Assembly: GCA_959347315.1 (NCBI GenBank)
Contig: OY365814.1
Span: forward strand, 32,226,387 to 32,290,386
Source of the DNA: Bimastos eiseni
Lineage: Eukaryota > Annelida > Clitellata > Crassiclitellata > Lumbricidae
Reading direction: 5' to 3'
DNA length: 64,000 bases
Shown here in pieces: positions 1 to 12,438 of the stretch. A program made the position numbers and the translations under genes. The notes beneath the pieces were generated by a model. That model was given only the letters and a program-made list of their open reading frames with translations. It was not told where the DNA came from and ran no database searches. Numbering within the stretch: position 1 is the stretch's first letter; the number at the start of each line of letters is the position of its first letter.

Positions 1-889
1 GATACGTTTGAACTTTAGAGAGCTATAGCCTATTGCCTTCACAATTGGTAATGAATTCTAGACAACACAGCGTAATATTGTCTGTGATGAGTTTTTTTTG
101 CGGAGCTATCTAAATCTGTAACTACAATTTCTAACATGGTCCGAATTGACTTGGTGGGTATCAACCAAGGTTTACTTATTCTGATACAGGTATCAACGGG
201 AAATACGTATCAACATAAATCGAAAGACCTTCGAGTAATCCGAAATAAACACAAAGCGAGACAATACTTCGTGAACGAAGCAGATTTTATTTTCTTAAAA
301 TCCTTTAAAGCCAACGTATCCTTGAATACTCTGCACAATTATATCATATGAATTCAAATTAAGTTTAAAGAAGCAAGTTATAAAACGTTTGCAGAAAGAC
401 AAACGACGATTCAAATCAGTTATTTACAAAGCGAGAGGGACATTGACGATGAAAGCATGACTAAATCTATAAAATCCATAAAAAAGTTTCGAGTTATACG
501 CGAAATATAAGTGCTGTCCTTTGACGTCGATTGATTTGCATGAGACGCACTCCTAGTCGAAAGAATTTTCTTGCTTGAATACTTAGTGGAAGTAAACATT
601 GCCGAAATTGTTGAAAGTGCCGATGTTGACAGTTGAATAGTACCCACCGCCGCAGGCGTTGTAACGTGGTTGGCAACAACAACATCCAGTAACCTCAGCC
701 TGATTTTAAACAGATACACGATTTCAGATTGAGAAACTTTTCTTATAATGCATCTCACTTAACGGAAATTCGGGCATCATCTGTGCCTCTATTGCTGCTT
801 GAGTTTAAAAGTTAAACGCAGAGCAATAATTGCACATTAACACGCTCTGCGTTGTATCGGAGTGGTTGCGTTAGAAACAATGTCCAATA

Positions 890-1790
890 AGGAGGGAGTA
901 AGGGATCCAGAGAGACACCAGGCAGAGGAATAGGAGGATAAGAGAAGGAGAGGAAGAGGAGCCAGAGAAGAAAGTGAAGGACGAGAAGAAGGACAGGAAG
1001 AGGGGTAGAGCAATAAGAAGAGGAAATGCAGGTGGAGGAGGAGGAAGAGGACCAGGAGGGGAAGGAGAAGGAAGAGGAGAAGAGGGTGAAGAATGAGGAT
1101 GAGCATAAGGAAAAGTAGAAGAGGAGAAGAAGGAGAGAAGGTGGAGCAGGAGGAAGAGGAGAAGGAGAAGGCAGATGAGGACAAGGCAGAGGAAGGGGAG
1201 GAGAAGGGAGGAGAGGAAGAGGAGGCAGAAAAGGAAGCGAAGGACGAGAAGGAGGAGAAGGTGAAGAATGAGGATGAGCATAAGGATGAGTAGAAGAGGA
1301 GAAGAAGGTGAGGAGGGGTAAAGCAGGAGGGGTGAAGCAGGAGGAGTACGCGGAGAAGGAAAAGGCAAATGAGGAGAAGGCAGAGGAAGAAGACTAGAAG
1401 GGAGGAGAGGAAGAGGAAGCAGAAAAAGAAGAAAAGGAGGAGGAGGAGGAGGAGAAGGAGGATGAGGAGGAGTAAAAGGATGAGTAGAGGAGGAAGAGAA
1501 GGAGTAGAAGAAGGAGAGGAGGAGGTGGAGCAGGAGGAAGAAGAGAAGGAGAAGGCAGAGGTGGAAAAAGGCAGAGGAAGAGGATAAGGGAGGAGAGGTG
1601 GAGGAAGCCTTAAGGGAAGCGAAGGAGGAGGAGAAGGAGGACGAGGAAGGAAGGAGAAGAATGAGGAGGAGCAATGAGATGAGTAGAAGAGGAAGAGAAG
1701 GGGAGAAGAAGGAGAGTAGGAGGAGGAGTAGGAGAGGGAGGAAGAGAAGGAGACGGCAGAAGAGGAGAAGGAGGATGGATGTGGAGTTCC
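890..1790. repeat. 0.9 kb polypurine (GGA/GAA) tract, unit A
   Basis: The plus strand is almost entirely A and G, made of irregular AGGAGG, GAAGAG and AGGAGAAGG words with occasional T or C. The long frames seen in it on both strands (Ser/Leu/Pro-rich on minus, Glu/Arg/Lys-rich on plus) follow from the composition and are not taken as genes. Mirror-symmetric purine tracts of this kind can form triplex (H-DNA). Confidence 0.9.
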
Positions 1791-2588
1791 TAAGGGGATT
1801 CGTTGAGAATGAGAGGGTTGGAATATGGAAGATCAGATGGATTATGGTAGAGTGACAAGTAGAGGGGCCAACGGAAGACTGCGTTACAACTACAAAGCGG
1901 CAATAAATAACGGAGGAACTGAGCGTTTCAGGGGAAGGCGCAGTGTGGAATATGAATCGGTTGGAAATCTTAGGGAGAATTGTGAGTGGAGGTGGGTGAG
2001 GTTGAGGAAATAGTGAAATCTGGCGGGTAGAATGGCTGGATGGCGATGAGCTCGCCAAGGAAGCCTACTTTGACTGGGAGTATTGGAGTGTTAGGGTAGC
2101 AATAGGACGACTTTGATGTGGTTGCGTGCGGCGATTTCCAGTCAGTGGATAAGTTCAGGAGTGGGGGTGATATGGCGATGCGCGAGTGTTTTGACTAAAG
2201 ATCGGGTGAGTCTGCTTTCAATGAGTTACTGGCGCTTAAAGTAGGGTCACGTTGAAGCAAATGGAATAACACTGATAGCACTGACAGTGTCCAAACAGCT
2301 TGAATCCTATCCTCAACACATGCCAAACAGCGCATTATCATACAGGGAAATCTCACTACCTATCGTTCTATAAAAAACTTTCTTATTGTCTACATAATGC
2401 ATTTACTCGCCAACCAAAAATCAGATTCGACGGCCGAAGCGATACTATACTTATAATTTTTAACTAGAGTCCACAAATAATGAACCAATAATTGTGGAGC
2501 TATAATTTTTATATAATTCATATTTACGGGCTTGCAAATGAGCTCTGGCGAGTGTATTGTTTCGCTAAAACTCTATTATACGACTTAC
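1791..2588. other. Intergenic, nothing recognised (unit A)
   Basis: Between the polypurine tract and the orphan exon. Moderately AT-rich, with no convincing exon, RNA gene or repeat. Same in B (22680-23477) and C (43572-44369). The stretch 1-889 of each unit likewise holds only short frames without family features. Confidence 0.5.
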
Positions 2589-2639
2589 CTTTTTAACAAC
2601 CTCTGGAGCGTCCTTCACTACCTTGTCTTCTAGCGGATA
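2589..2639 (-). other. Orphan 51-base exon-like segment, unit A
   Basis: The segment is bounded by a strong acceptor (GCCTGTTTGCAG) and a strong donor (AAG|GTAAGTCG). It is 51 bases long, phase 0, and reads YPLEDKVVKDAPEVVKK. It lies about 1 kb beyond the calpain stop. Splicing calpain exon 17 onto it would give a basic tail unlike EF5, so an alternative 3' exon is unlikely. It may be an exon of an unrecognised minus-strand gene or a 5' exon for the calpain in the next unit. The protein family is not recognised. Confidence 0.4.
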
Positions 2640-2664
2640 CTGCAAACAGGCATAAAATAAGCAG

Positions 2665-2752
2665 CATGTAAATATACAAATGTAAATATACAAATGTAAA
2701 TATACAAATGTAAATATACAAATGTAAATATACAAATGTAAATATACAAATG
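2665..2752. repeat. 14-bp minisatellite (ATGTAAATATACAA), unit A
   Basis: About six perfect head-to-tail copies lie just upstream (on the minus strand) of the orphan exon. Copies are at 23554-23641 (B) and 44446-44533 (C), with the same number of repeats. Confidence 0.9.
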
Positions 2753-3018
2753 GTAATTGAGGACGACGGTTTCATTGTGTGTGTAATTGTGTACGCAACA
2801 CGTCTTACGAAGCAATTCACATCACGTAAGCCGCTCACATACTTCGGTTTAACGTTGTCAAAAGGTTCACGGTCAAAAAACGAATTATTCGTGCATTATA
2901 TTCGGGGAACTAAAGACGTTGTATTGGTGATAATACATCTTCTATTTCAACAAAATAAGTCTTCTTCAATCCTATTGTTTTTAATCATGAACAATTTCTT
3001 TAAATAATACAATTTATA

Positions 3019-3024
3019 TTTATT
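3019..3024 (-). terminator. Candidate polyadenylation signal, unit A calpain
   Basis: This is the first AATAAA on the minus strand downstream of the stop codon, about 590 bases after TAG. Equivalents are at 23908-23913 and 44800-44805. Nothing else supports it, and a shorter 3' UTR with a variant signal is possible. Confidence 0.3.
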
Positions 3025-3389
3025 CAAGCATCATTTTCATCTGTATTATTATGATTATGATCTTCTTAGGAAGAATTACTTATATTAATTCAGCTTCTAC
3101 GTTAAGCATGCAATAGGCCCTACTATCGTAGATCCAATTTCGTTTCTTTCGAATAGGCCTAGGCATATATTTCTTCGTCGTGAACTTTTTGTCTGTGAAC
3201 CATTTGTTGTCAACTATTTGTCGGTGAATCAGGATAGCACTTTGGAGACTAGACTACCGTAACAGTCATAGTAATAATCGATTCGTGCAACGATAACCAA
3301 TAATTCTCAATTCCTTCACGAATTGCTCAGTCAGGTTTAAATCGAGAGAACTCTTGAATCTCTAACTGCTAAAAAATCTCAATGATGTA

Positions 3390-3450
3390 ATGTAATCAAA
3401 CATTTATATAGCGCCCTTCAAGATTTCTACTCAAGGGCGCTCCCTGTACT
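3390..3450. repeat. LINE-tail-like element with perfect hairpin, unit A
   Basis: ACATTTATATAGCGCCCTT is followed by a 13-base loop and AAGGGCGCT, a hairpin with a 9-10 bp stem. This TATAGCGCC...GGCGCT signature recurs through the window (6510, 8490, 12300, 15330, 20575, 20645). Here it stands alone without a coding part. Unit B has it at 24279-24339. Unit C, at about 45164-45223, lacks 8 bases at its left edge. Confidence 0.6.
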
Positions 3451-3614
3451 GGCCTGAATGATATCAAATGTCACAGTGTACAAGCAAATAAAATAAAATA
3501 GAATAGAACCTAACGCCGTAGTACAGTGTGATGGCATCCTAAGATTAGATCGGCTTAGCTAAAATTTATCTGAGATATAAGATTGGTCTCATTAGATAAG
3601 ATTGAATTAGTAGA

Positions 3615-6600
3615 CTAACTAACCACGCAAACGAAATGTCCGTTGCCAGCCGGGTCAGATGTGTGGGAGATCCCTACAGCACAAATAAAACAGTTTGGAA
3701 ATCACAACATTTCAGGTCAACTGAAAGAACTGTTAAAGTTTTCTTGTCCAAAAATTGTGATTACGTGGAAGGTTGGTGAATAATGATGAGAAATATTGAC
3801 AATTTACGGATACATTGGCCTATATGTATGCGAATATACGGACTTTCATACATACATATATGTTATCAGTATGTTCTCTTCAGCCGGATTGGGTGCGGAG
3901 CGCTCCCAAGTGATAGGGCGCTACAAGAATCTCTTAAATGAATTTATTCAACTGGATGACCATCCCTCCCACCGTACCATCATCCGCCCCTCCATCAATA
4001 ATTCACCAATCCAAGCCATCCATCCATTTAACTGTTAACCTCTCTACCCATCCTCCTTTATCATCCATCAACCAACGCTCCAACGATCATCGACCAATCC
4101 TCGTCCATAGCGACACCTTAGCAGCTACTCTGTCTCCTCTAACCCTCCGGAAACACGATTCTGCCCTTCCTCGGACTACCATTTCGACAACCCATCTTAT
4201 TTGACGCAGCGCTCGTGAATAGACTGCGCTTGGCTTACGGGCAGTGCTTCAGAAGTTTTGAGATTATGATTACGATTACACAACAGAGACCGAAGCACAA
4301 CTCCCGATTTAACCAAGTCGCATGCCGCTGATGAAATGAATCCGCGATTACTGCGCCGACCGATTCACTCACCAAACACATCCTTCAACTCAAGGAAGCA
4401 GGAGACGAAATCGTCGAAGCCCACGTGACCATCCTTGTGACTATGTCTTATGACGAGCGTCTTGAACGTTGCGTTGTTCAAACGGAGTCCTGAACAATGA
4501 ACAGCGTTCACTTGAAATGACTCAAGCACTTTTAATAAGTCATTGCGATCACCATAGTTACTATAGTAAGGAAGATATATTAAAAGTGACTAAGCAGAAT
4601 GGACCCAGAGAGATACAGATACGGAGATAAAATTCACAATCAAGGATCCAGCATCTGAAAAACACTTTCAGACAGCACAGTCCTTATTTGTCCTTGGTAT
4701 TACAACAAAAAGCAATCGACTGATCTCGTTAAATGACGATAAGTCACAGGAATACAAAATTGGTTGATTTACTTTGGATGGTCATAACAATGATCATGGT
4801 TCAACACAGAGTGTAATAGTATTGCGCTTGACAGTCTGGGACCAGTCTTTGAAACCAACCGTAGATGTTATTAAACTCCACAACAGGCAAGAAGCAGCAA
4901 AATCCAAGAGAAAACCCAAAAGAAAACGTCTGGATAAACCATCACCAACCAGCTTTTTAAATGAGACACAAAGAGGCAAAACAAAAGTTTAAAGCAGGGT
5001 GCTATAGAAACAATATAAATACGAAGGGTAAACTTGATGTACCTAGGGTGTTGAGGGCATTACGAAATTCGTGGCTGTTGAAGTGTCCATTGCCATCGGC
5101 ATCCATCAGCTTGAAAGTTCTCTGTAAAGAGCAAATAATATGAGTCAGAACGGCAGTCCCTAAAGCTGGCAGCTGACTCCAGATAGGCACTTTTGAGTAG
5201 GAAAGGGTGGATGACCAGTCCATTTACTCGCTGTTGCCTATTCCCACCGATAGTTTAAGTATACACTACCGGCACCCCTATGTGGCGTAACTACATAGAC
5301 CAGAAAGAAAGGTGCAGACAAATAAAAGATATAAATATATGTGACGTAATGACAGTAAAGCGAAGATAAAGAACCTTAAAAAATACTAATCAGAGCTCAG
5401 TGGTCGAAGAGAACAGAGGGATGAGGCAGTCGAGCTTTGTTGAAACGCATACTGGAATGCGGGGAGTTAATACCATATTATAGACTATTGATATGGAGGA
5501 GGATGTCAAAGAAACATCGAAACGTATTACATGAATTGTGACACTATAATTTCATTAAATTCAATCAACTTTTTTTTCCATTACATTATCTTACTTCTAT
5601 GTATTGTGATAATTGCTTCTTGCTGTATGTCCAAATGTGCGTTTCAAGCGCAGTATTAAACGATATACTCATTAGCTTACCTTACAGAGTGCCAGATCCG
5701 CCCAGAGTCCCTTGAATTCTTCGAATCCAAGTTTTCCAGTCTTGTCGACCTAAGAGAAGGAATCGTTAAGGAACAAGCAATCAAAACGACCAGTGTTCAT
5801 CGATACCGTCGCTCATAGCTGCATACATCTGTCCTGAGACAGGTTCATCATTACTTGATACTTGCAGACATCCCCCAAAGTGTTGCCGTTAAATTTGCTC
5901 ATCATCAATATTCTCACCATGGAATTTATTCTAATAGTAAAATCATTGATGCTGTTATTGTTATTATAGTTATTTTCTCATCATGATCCGTGCAAGCAGG
6001 CTGTGAAGAATCAGTGCAATTGAAAATCAGGATATCTCCCTAGGCAATGGATACAAAGCAGAAGATGTATCCAAACAATTATTATGGCAGATTATCGACT
6101 GAATCGACCTAAAACTCGACCGACGTGTTTACATCACGTGTTCACTGTTTACATTACGACAGTTCATTCTTATCACGCCATCTTCCATTTTATTGGTCAC
6201 ATTCTATCTCCTAAAGTCTAACGCAGACTGGATGGTCTTGCTCTATAGAGGCGCCACATAAATACTCAATAACAATTATACAGTTTACGGGACGTGGTTT
6301 AAAGGACACATCTCGCATTGTCACCATGGCTCTGGCTGCCTCTTTGCTGAAGCCATCGAAGGCGAAATCTGTAGGACAAAGAGACCATCATTAGCCAGTT
6401 CATTAACTTATCTGACGTCAATCTAACATTACCAAGACATGACATTGTGTACAACAACGGCAGCGCCACGTACTGCTTCTGTATTCATTCATTCATTATT
6501 TCGAGGATTTATATAGCACCAAAGCTAGGGAAATACTCAGAGGCGCCTACTAGTCCGACTTGTCCAAAAAGAAACAGTTTCCAAGCTCTCATCAAATGCG

Positions 6601-9600
6601 TCTGAGAGCGACTCGTAAGGGAATGTGTGCTGCTCAAGAAGGAGGCCATTCCTTTTCGCTGTAGATCCCCAGCTTCTTTTACAAGACTCACCAATGACCT
6701 CGCCTTTCTGGGACTTTCCAAAACCAGTTATCCTGCCTGGTTGACCGTGATCAACAGGTGGGCATTGGTACCGCTCTGTCTGCACGCACACTTTGTACTC
6801 CTGGAGTGTAATAGGGAGCTGTCCTCCAATATCTATTACAGATTAGATAGTCTTTACTTCCCCAATTAGTCGTAGGGAACCTTGGAATCAAATTACAACA
6901 TTACGCCTATTGCTCTGTCACACTGATCGGTCTGGAAAACAAAAACTTGAAGGACTCCCTCTCATCAATGACTTGACGCGACAGTCGCTAATAGGCTGTT
7001 GCTATTAAGAAACGTTTCATGAGTTTAGACATTACGATTATGATTACGACTAGACACACATGTGCTACACGGCATAGGTGTTCCCTATTTGTTGTTATTG
7101 ATATTGGACGACCGACCTTTCTTGAAGGTGGAGTTGAGGATATCCCGCAGTTCGCAGACGTCGACCTCACCATCTTCTCCGGCCAATTTCAGGAAAGCCT
7201 CATGTCCAATCGTTTCGCTTTCCTTGTCCTTGGGATGAATCTCCCCGAGAGCATCGCACTGGAACGACAAAAAAAACACACTCAGAGACACATCGACACA
7301 TCTGAGCGGACACCCCCAACTGTTGGGGTAAGGTTTGTGTTCATGTAAACCACTATTGAAGCGATCATGAATGCACATACGTATGCATGTATAATTTGTA
7401 GGCTCTATGAGTACACATATATGTGCATGTACGTATGCATGCATTTGAACGTGGAAATCAGAAGAAGAGCAGGCAACACCAGACAGAATGAGGCGAAAGT
7501 TATATCTGTTTGGACACATTTGCAGAACGAAGGACAATGGGCTAATGAAGACTGTGGTGTTAGGAGCTATGGATGAAAAAAGAACAAGAAGAAGGCCATG
7601 TAAGGAATGGATTGACGATATCAAAGAGTGGTGTGAGGATTAAATGCATGCGTTGACAAGGAAGGTGCAAGACCGAAGACTTGGAGAAGATGCATTGGAC
7701 ACTCACGGTCAATGAGCCCGAGGATATATGATGATGATGATGATGATGATGATAATGTGTGCAGATATTGTTCCTTGTCAGATCCACCTTAGCATCATCT
7801 TGTGATTCTGTTTCCATTTGACTTATTGGCTTAGTGCAATAATTATAAAAACTTGATGCATTGATTGAAGTATGCCTGCATAAATTTATGTATGTAAATT
7901 GATGTTAAGTTCAATTGGCAGAAGTTGTATACCTTGATATCGGCAGCAGACGTCTCTTGATCGAGCTCCCTATACAGAAGAACAGTAAACACTATTAGTC
8001 AAGCACGAAATAGCGTTGAACTAGTCTTCAGATATCTCGATTGCCACTCGCGCAATGAGTGCTAAATGCAGCAACTCGTCTGATTTCCCGCCTTCCTTGC
8101 TTGTCACATGTCTCGACCTTCACGATTGAGCACTTACACTAGCTTCCATTAATAGCCCGCATTCGTTTATAAGCTCTTTTCCTTATATCCAGGGCGCTTT
8201 GGGTCAGGCTCCACACTATCTTTGTGACCTTATCCGTCGTCCTTCATCGGCTGCCTCTGGTCGCCCGCATCGTTCTTTACACCGACTTAACCTCTTGGTA
8301 CCTCGGACTAGGACTGCTTCTTTCCATACTCCTCAGTTTGCCCTTTACTTTAGAATGATATGCCTTCTATGACTCGCTCTTTCATTATAGCTGTCGGTGG
8401 GAGACTACACCTGTTTCTGCCCGTTCTCTTAAGGCTTTTCTTTCTCGCTGTGCTTTTGCATTTGAATCGCCACTGATTATGTTGCACTCAGAGAGGCGCT
8501 ATTAACTTCTCCAAATACAATACAGATAGATTATTGTAAGGATCTACCCTTCCCACGCACCTCGCTTCATCAGTCTTTCGCTCACTGAAGACTCGCAGAA
8601 TAAAGTCTCCTTCCTCGTTTGGCTCAAAAGTTGACGGGACGACTACGTAGTCACCAATGGGCAGCTTATGGCGGCACGTAACCTCGCGCAGGTCAGTGAA
8701 CTCTTTTGGCCGTGCAACGACTGGTCGGTCGAAGAAACTCTTGTCAAGGACACCATTCACTGATTCAGAGGCCTGGAAACAGATCAGAATTAAACGATAA
8801 CACCTGGCAAACATCACAATTGAATTCGATGGTAAAAATCTCAATTATCATAATCATCATTAAGAAAGTCGCCATCAAAATTGTCATCAGCATGATCAGC
8901 ACCAACATCATCGTCATCAGTGTCATCGCCGTCAGCATCATAAAATCTTTTTCCTTATCACCTCCATTATCAACAGCATCATCAACATCATCAGAATAAT
9001 TGTAATCATGCTCGTGATGGTTGGAGGACTGCTTAGACCAATCATCGTCATCATGAATAAAATATTTACAATCTACATCATCAAATTCATCAGTAATCTC
9101 CTCATCGAAATCATCGAATGTCTCTATTCATCGACATAATCGTAAAACTCGTGATCATCATTACCATCATCATAATCATTGTCATTGTCGTCGTAATCAT
9201 AATTATCGTCCGTCACCATAATCGTCTACGGCAATACCCTCATTATCAGCAGGAACTGCAACAGCAACGCAATATCACAAACATTGAAACCATCTTCGTC
9301 GTCATCATCATCGTCATTGAACTTGCCTTGTAGACGGCGTATCCGATGTTGAGGTAACCCTTTCCCTCCTTCCGCATCTGTCGTCTCTGTTTCTGCATCA
9401 GACCAATGATGATGGATCCATTGCCATTTTCATCATCACTGTCTGCTTCCGTAATCTTTACGTGGTATTGAGGGTTCGTCCAGAACGTAGCTACACACAA
9501 GACAAAGATATATTAAGGCCATCGTAACGTAATATTCGTAGCCACATATTTCGACGCTACTGTAGTCCCAAATTTATACAGAGACACTATCCAGACCCAA

Positions 9601-12399
9601 ACAGTAGAAAACCAGGATAAAAAAGTAGCTCTGCAGCGTGTTAAATGTTGAGGTAACTATAGGTTGTTAGAGGTAAACGTAGGTAGACAGATGCAAATAA
9701 TAGGCAGGTAGAGGTGGATGGATGCATGCAGGGGTAAATGGTGGAGTTTGCTTGTGTATTAACAAAGACATTAAAGTCGCCCTCCTCTTTTTGCCAAGCA
9801 TGGGTCTGGCACTGTGACAAAGCGAACATTGGCTGAGTTTCATAGGTAATAGAAGGTAAACATAGGCAGACAAAGACTTAGTATGAGGTGTTCAAAGACC
9901 GATAACTAAACAAACCTGGCGAATTCTAACAATGGACACCTGGTCATTGATTCTAACAGTAACTTACATTTGTAGTTTCTGCTTCCTCCTGCATTGACCC
10001 TGCGGTGCCAGGAGCTGGCGAAGAGGCAGCCTCCCCACCTGCATGCTCCCTTATGCGTCCCGCACTCTGAAATGCTTTCAGGACCAAGATAACAGATCTC
10101 CAGACGCTCAAAGTTCGACACGAAGTCCTTGAAGGACATCCTAGAAATTCAGAAAATCACCAAGATTACTATGCTTTCAAACCTGAATCCGACTCCCACA
10201 TTGTTACCTGCAGAAGTGTTACTCATAAACGTTTTTTCGCACTAACGCAAACATAATTGCAAAATCTGATCATACTATCGTAACTCCTAACAAATAGGAC
10301 TGGAAATCATTAGGAGTAACGATTGCACGATCAGACCTGTACAAGTGTCTGAAAATTGCTTCTAAGAAATTAGTTCATATAGGGAAAGGATAAATAGTCT
10401 TTATTCATAATATGCATAGGTTGTGCAAGCTATGGCACCAAGTACAGACATAAGTAGGACCCAAGTGGTGTTACGGAAGAAGTTCTCGTGGAATCCATCA
10501 TATCCATTGGAATGCAATCCTCATTCACTATCTCGGAGGGACAGATGGTGAATGAACTTCATGTTATTCCTTCACTGGGATGCACTCCCCATTAATTGAC
10601 TCCCCACCCAACCCCAATCATACCCTAGCCCTAGCAGCAAACGGACTGGAAACAAAGACTTGGTGATTCGCCCGACACGTATTCTGACTGAAACTATCCT
10701 CAAAATCCCGGCTCTACTTGCCAGATGATGAAAGACAGTAACGGTACAGTAACAGTACAGTAACAGTATCAGTAACGGTACAGGATGAAGGAGGAGGATA
10801 TACAGCGTGAAAGTTGAAGACATTGGAAGTTCGAACCTACCTAAGGGCAGACAACCCAAAGAAGAAGACTTACCAGAACTCTCCGTCATGGTCGCAAGTG
10901 AGACCAATCTTACGCTTCTCCTCGGCCGACACCTTCTGCCACTCCTTCGATCTGAACAGAATGGCAACGAAAAATATAACATAACAGAGCGATCGGAGAC
11001 ACAGACAAACTAATGTATGACAACAGTGTCCAAGAGATCGAATGCAGATGAAATCATAGATATAATCATAATGAAAATAGTAATAGAAATGGTAATTGTA
11101 ATAATAAATATAATAATTATTACTAGAGTTATTATAATGATTATAATAATAACAGTTATGGCAATGGTAATAATAAATATAATAATAATAATTAGTAGTC
11201 ACCATTTAGCACAAAAATAATGACAGTGCAACAGGGTTTCTGAACACGCATATCACAAAACAGGATTATGAACTTGTGACTGAAGTATAAACGGTCATCT
11301 AGGCATTTTACAATGATATAATCAAACCATAGAAGACATATCACGTGTGTTTACCCATCACTCCAAGCCCCCTTCCACTCGTGACCGTCACCCCATGGGT
11401 TGCGAATGCGGATCATCCGAATCTTTTTCTCGCATTGAATTTGAATCTGTGAAAGAAAATGATTTTGTTACCTCTGCAGGTAGCCATGATCCACAAGTTC
11501 GTAAATTTAAATAAGCCCTATAAAATAATATCATTATTAGTAGTAGGCACAATGGTATGGCATCGTGTCAGACTGTCTGTATGATCATTACAGTACTCGC
11601 TACTCAGAAGTGCTCATATGTTTCAGCCCCGAGGAAATTAGAAAGAAGTAAGACAACGAAGGGATGAGGGTGGGACCCGGCTGAAGGCTTACTATGGAAT
11701 TCTGGGGGTGGGTCGTTCCACACTGAAGGATCCACGAAGGCACGGTGTGGTGTCATGGCAGTCCATGCTTACGGAATTAGGAGATCAAGTCGATCAGCAG
11801 AGCGGAGAGGACGGAAGGAGACAGCAGACAGATGTTTGCACATTGATATTTCGGAGCCAAAGATTATGCAAGTTTATCCACGACGACTATTTGAATTGAA
11901 TAGTTATTTAAATAATGAGTACGAACTGGCAAATCAATTTTCTTGTGACCGAGAATGTTAAACATGCAAAAGAATGGGTTTATAAAATAAATAAAAATTA
12001 CTAAGTAAAGTCGTGAAAATGAAATTCAAATTAAGTACAGATGACCTTCTCAGATCCATTAAGGAAAGATTAGTCTATCATACATGACAGGTATTGTCTC
12101 AGTTTGTCTCTATAGATTTCTATCGTATCATACATACCGTTTGGACGTCCGTTATGCTATAGGCGTGGCCAGTGATCAGGCCATTGCACAGCTGTTTCTC
12201 CGGTTTTCCTGATGCCTGGAAGACGAACAACAGTAAAAGAGTATTTATGCAAGCACGTCCAATAACGTAATATTATCAGTGCAATGTAATGTAATCAGGA
12301 ATTTTTATAGCGCCGCTCAACTCATCAGTGCTTTCGACGGGCGTCTGGCTTGGGCTAAAGACTAGAATAGTCGTAAGGCATTCTCCGGAGCTGGTTAAG

Positions 12400-12438
<39 letters not shown>

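Larger units (their letters stand above)
3615..7258 (-). other. Unit A calpain exons 13-18: penta-EF-hand domain
   Basis: EF1 lies in exon 13 (7117-7258; [20 protein letters not shown]). Exon 14 (6310-6368) gives [22 protein letters not shown]2 spans exon 15 (5681-5749; [16 protein letters not shown]). EF3 is in exon 16 (5043-5121; [13 protein letters not shown]), with a full ligand set. EF4 is in exon 17 (4373-4489; [13 protein letters not shown]), with weaker ligands. Exon 18 (3615-3673) supplies [14 protein letters not shown] and TAG, a short and probably non-binding EF5, which in this family mediates dimerisation. Its acceptor (GTGCTGTAG) and phase fit, but the C-terminus is shorter and less typical than in vertebrate calpains. 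Confidence 0.88.
7933..10140 (-). other. Unit A calpain exons 9-12: C2-like (CBSW) domain and linker
   Basis: Exon 9 (9968-10140) begins [20 protein letters not shown], the family junction into domain III, and ends [10 protein letters not shown]. Exon 10 (9327-9490) has [12 protein letters not shown], then a short acidic loop [11 protein letters not shown] matching the position of the domain III acidic loop, then [20 protein letters not shown]. Exon 11 (8561-8772) has [20 protein letters not shown] and [11 protein letters not shown], the conserved end of the domain. Exon 12 (7933-7969, 37 bases) is the linker [12 protein letters not shown] into the EF-hand domain. The intron after exon 10 starts with GCAAGT rather than GT. 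Confidence 0.92.

Noticed and set aside
136..351. 71-codon plus-strand frame present at the start of all four units
   Set aside because: Its conservation between units reflects recent copying. It has no recognisable domain, no splice context and no support other than being open.
420..758. 112-codon minus-strand frame, Ser-rich C-terminal half
   Set aside because: No family resemblance, no convincing promoter or splice sites, and copies are identical only because the units are.
871..2058. 395-codon minus-strand frame (Ser/Leu/Pro-rich) and its copies in B and C
   Set aside because: It lies on the complement of the polypurine tract. The composition alone keeps the frame open, several other frames are open too, and no domain or codon-like pattern is seen.
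2589..2639. Alternative last exon of calpain
   Set aside because: In the phase left by exon 17 it reads a basic, non-EF-hand tail (VSARRQGSEGRSRGC), while the exon at 3615-3673 gives an EF5-like loop with a stop.
8840..9330. Isoleucine-rich frames suggesting membrane segments
   Set aside because: They translate the ATC/GTC trinucleotide repeats of intron 10.
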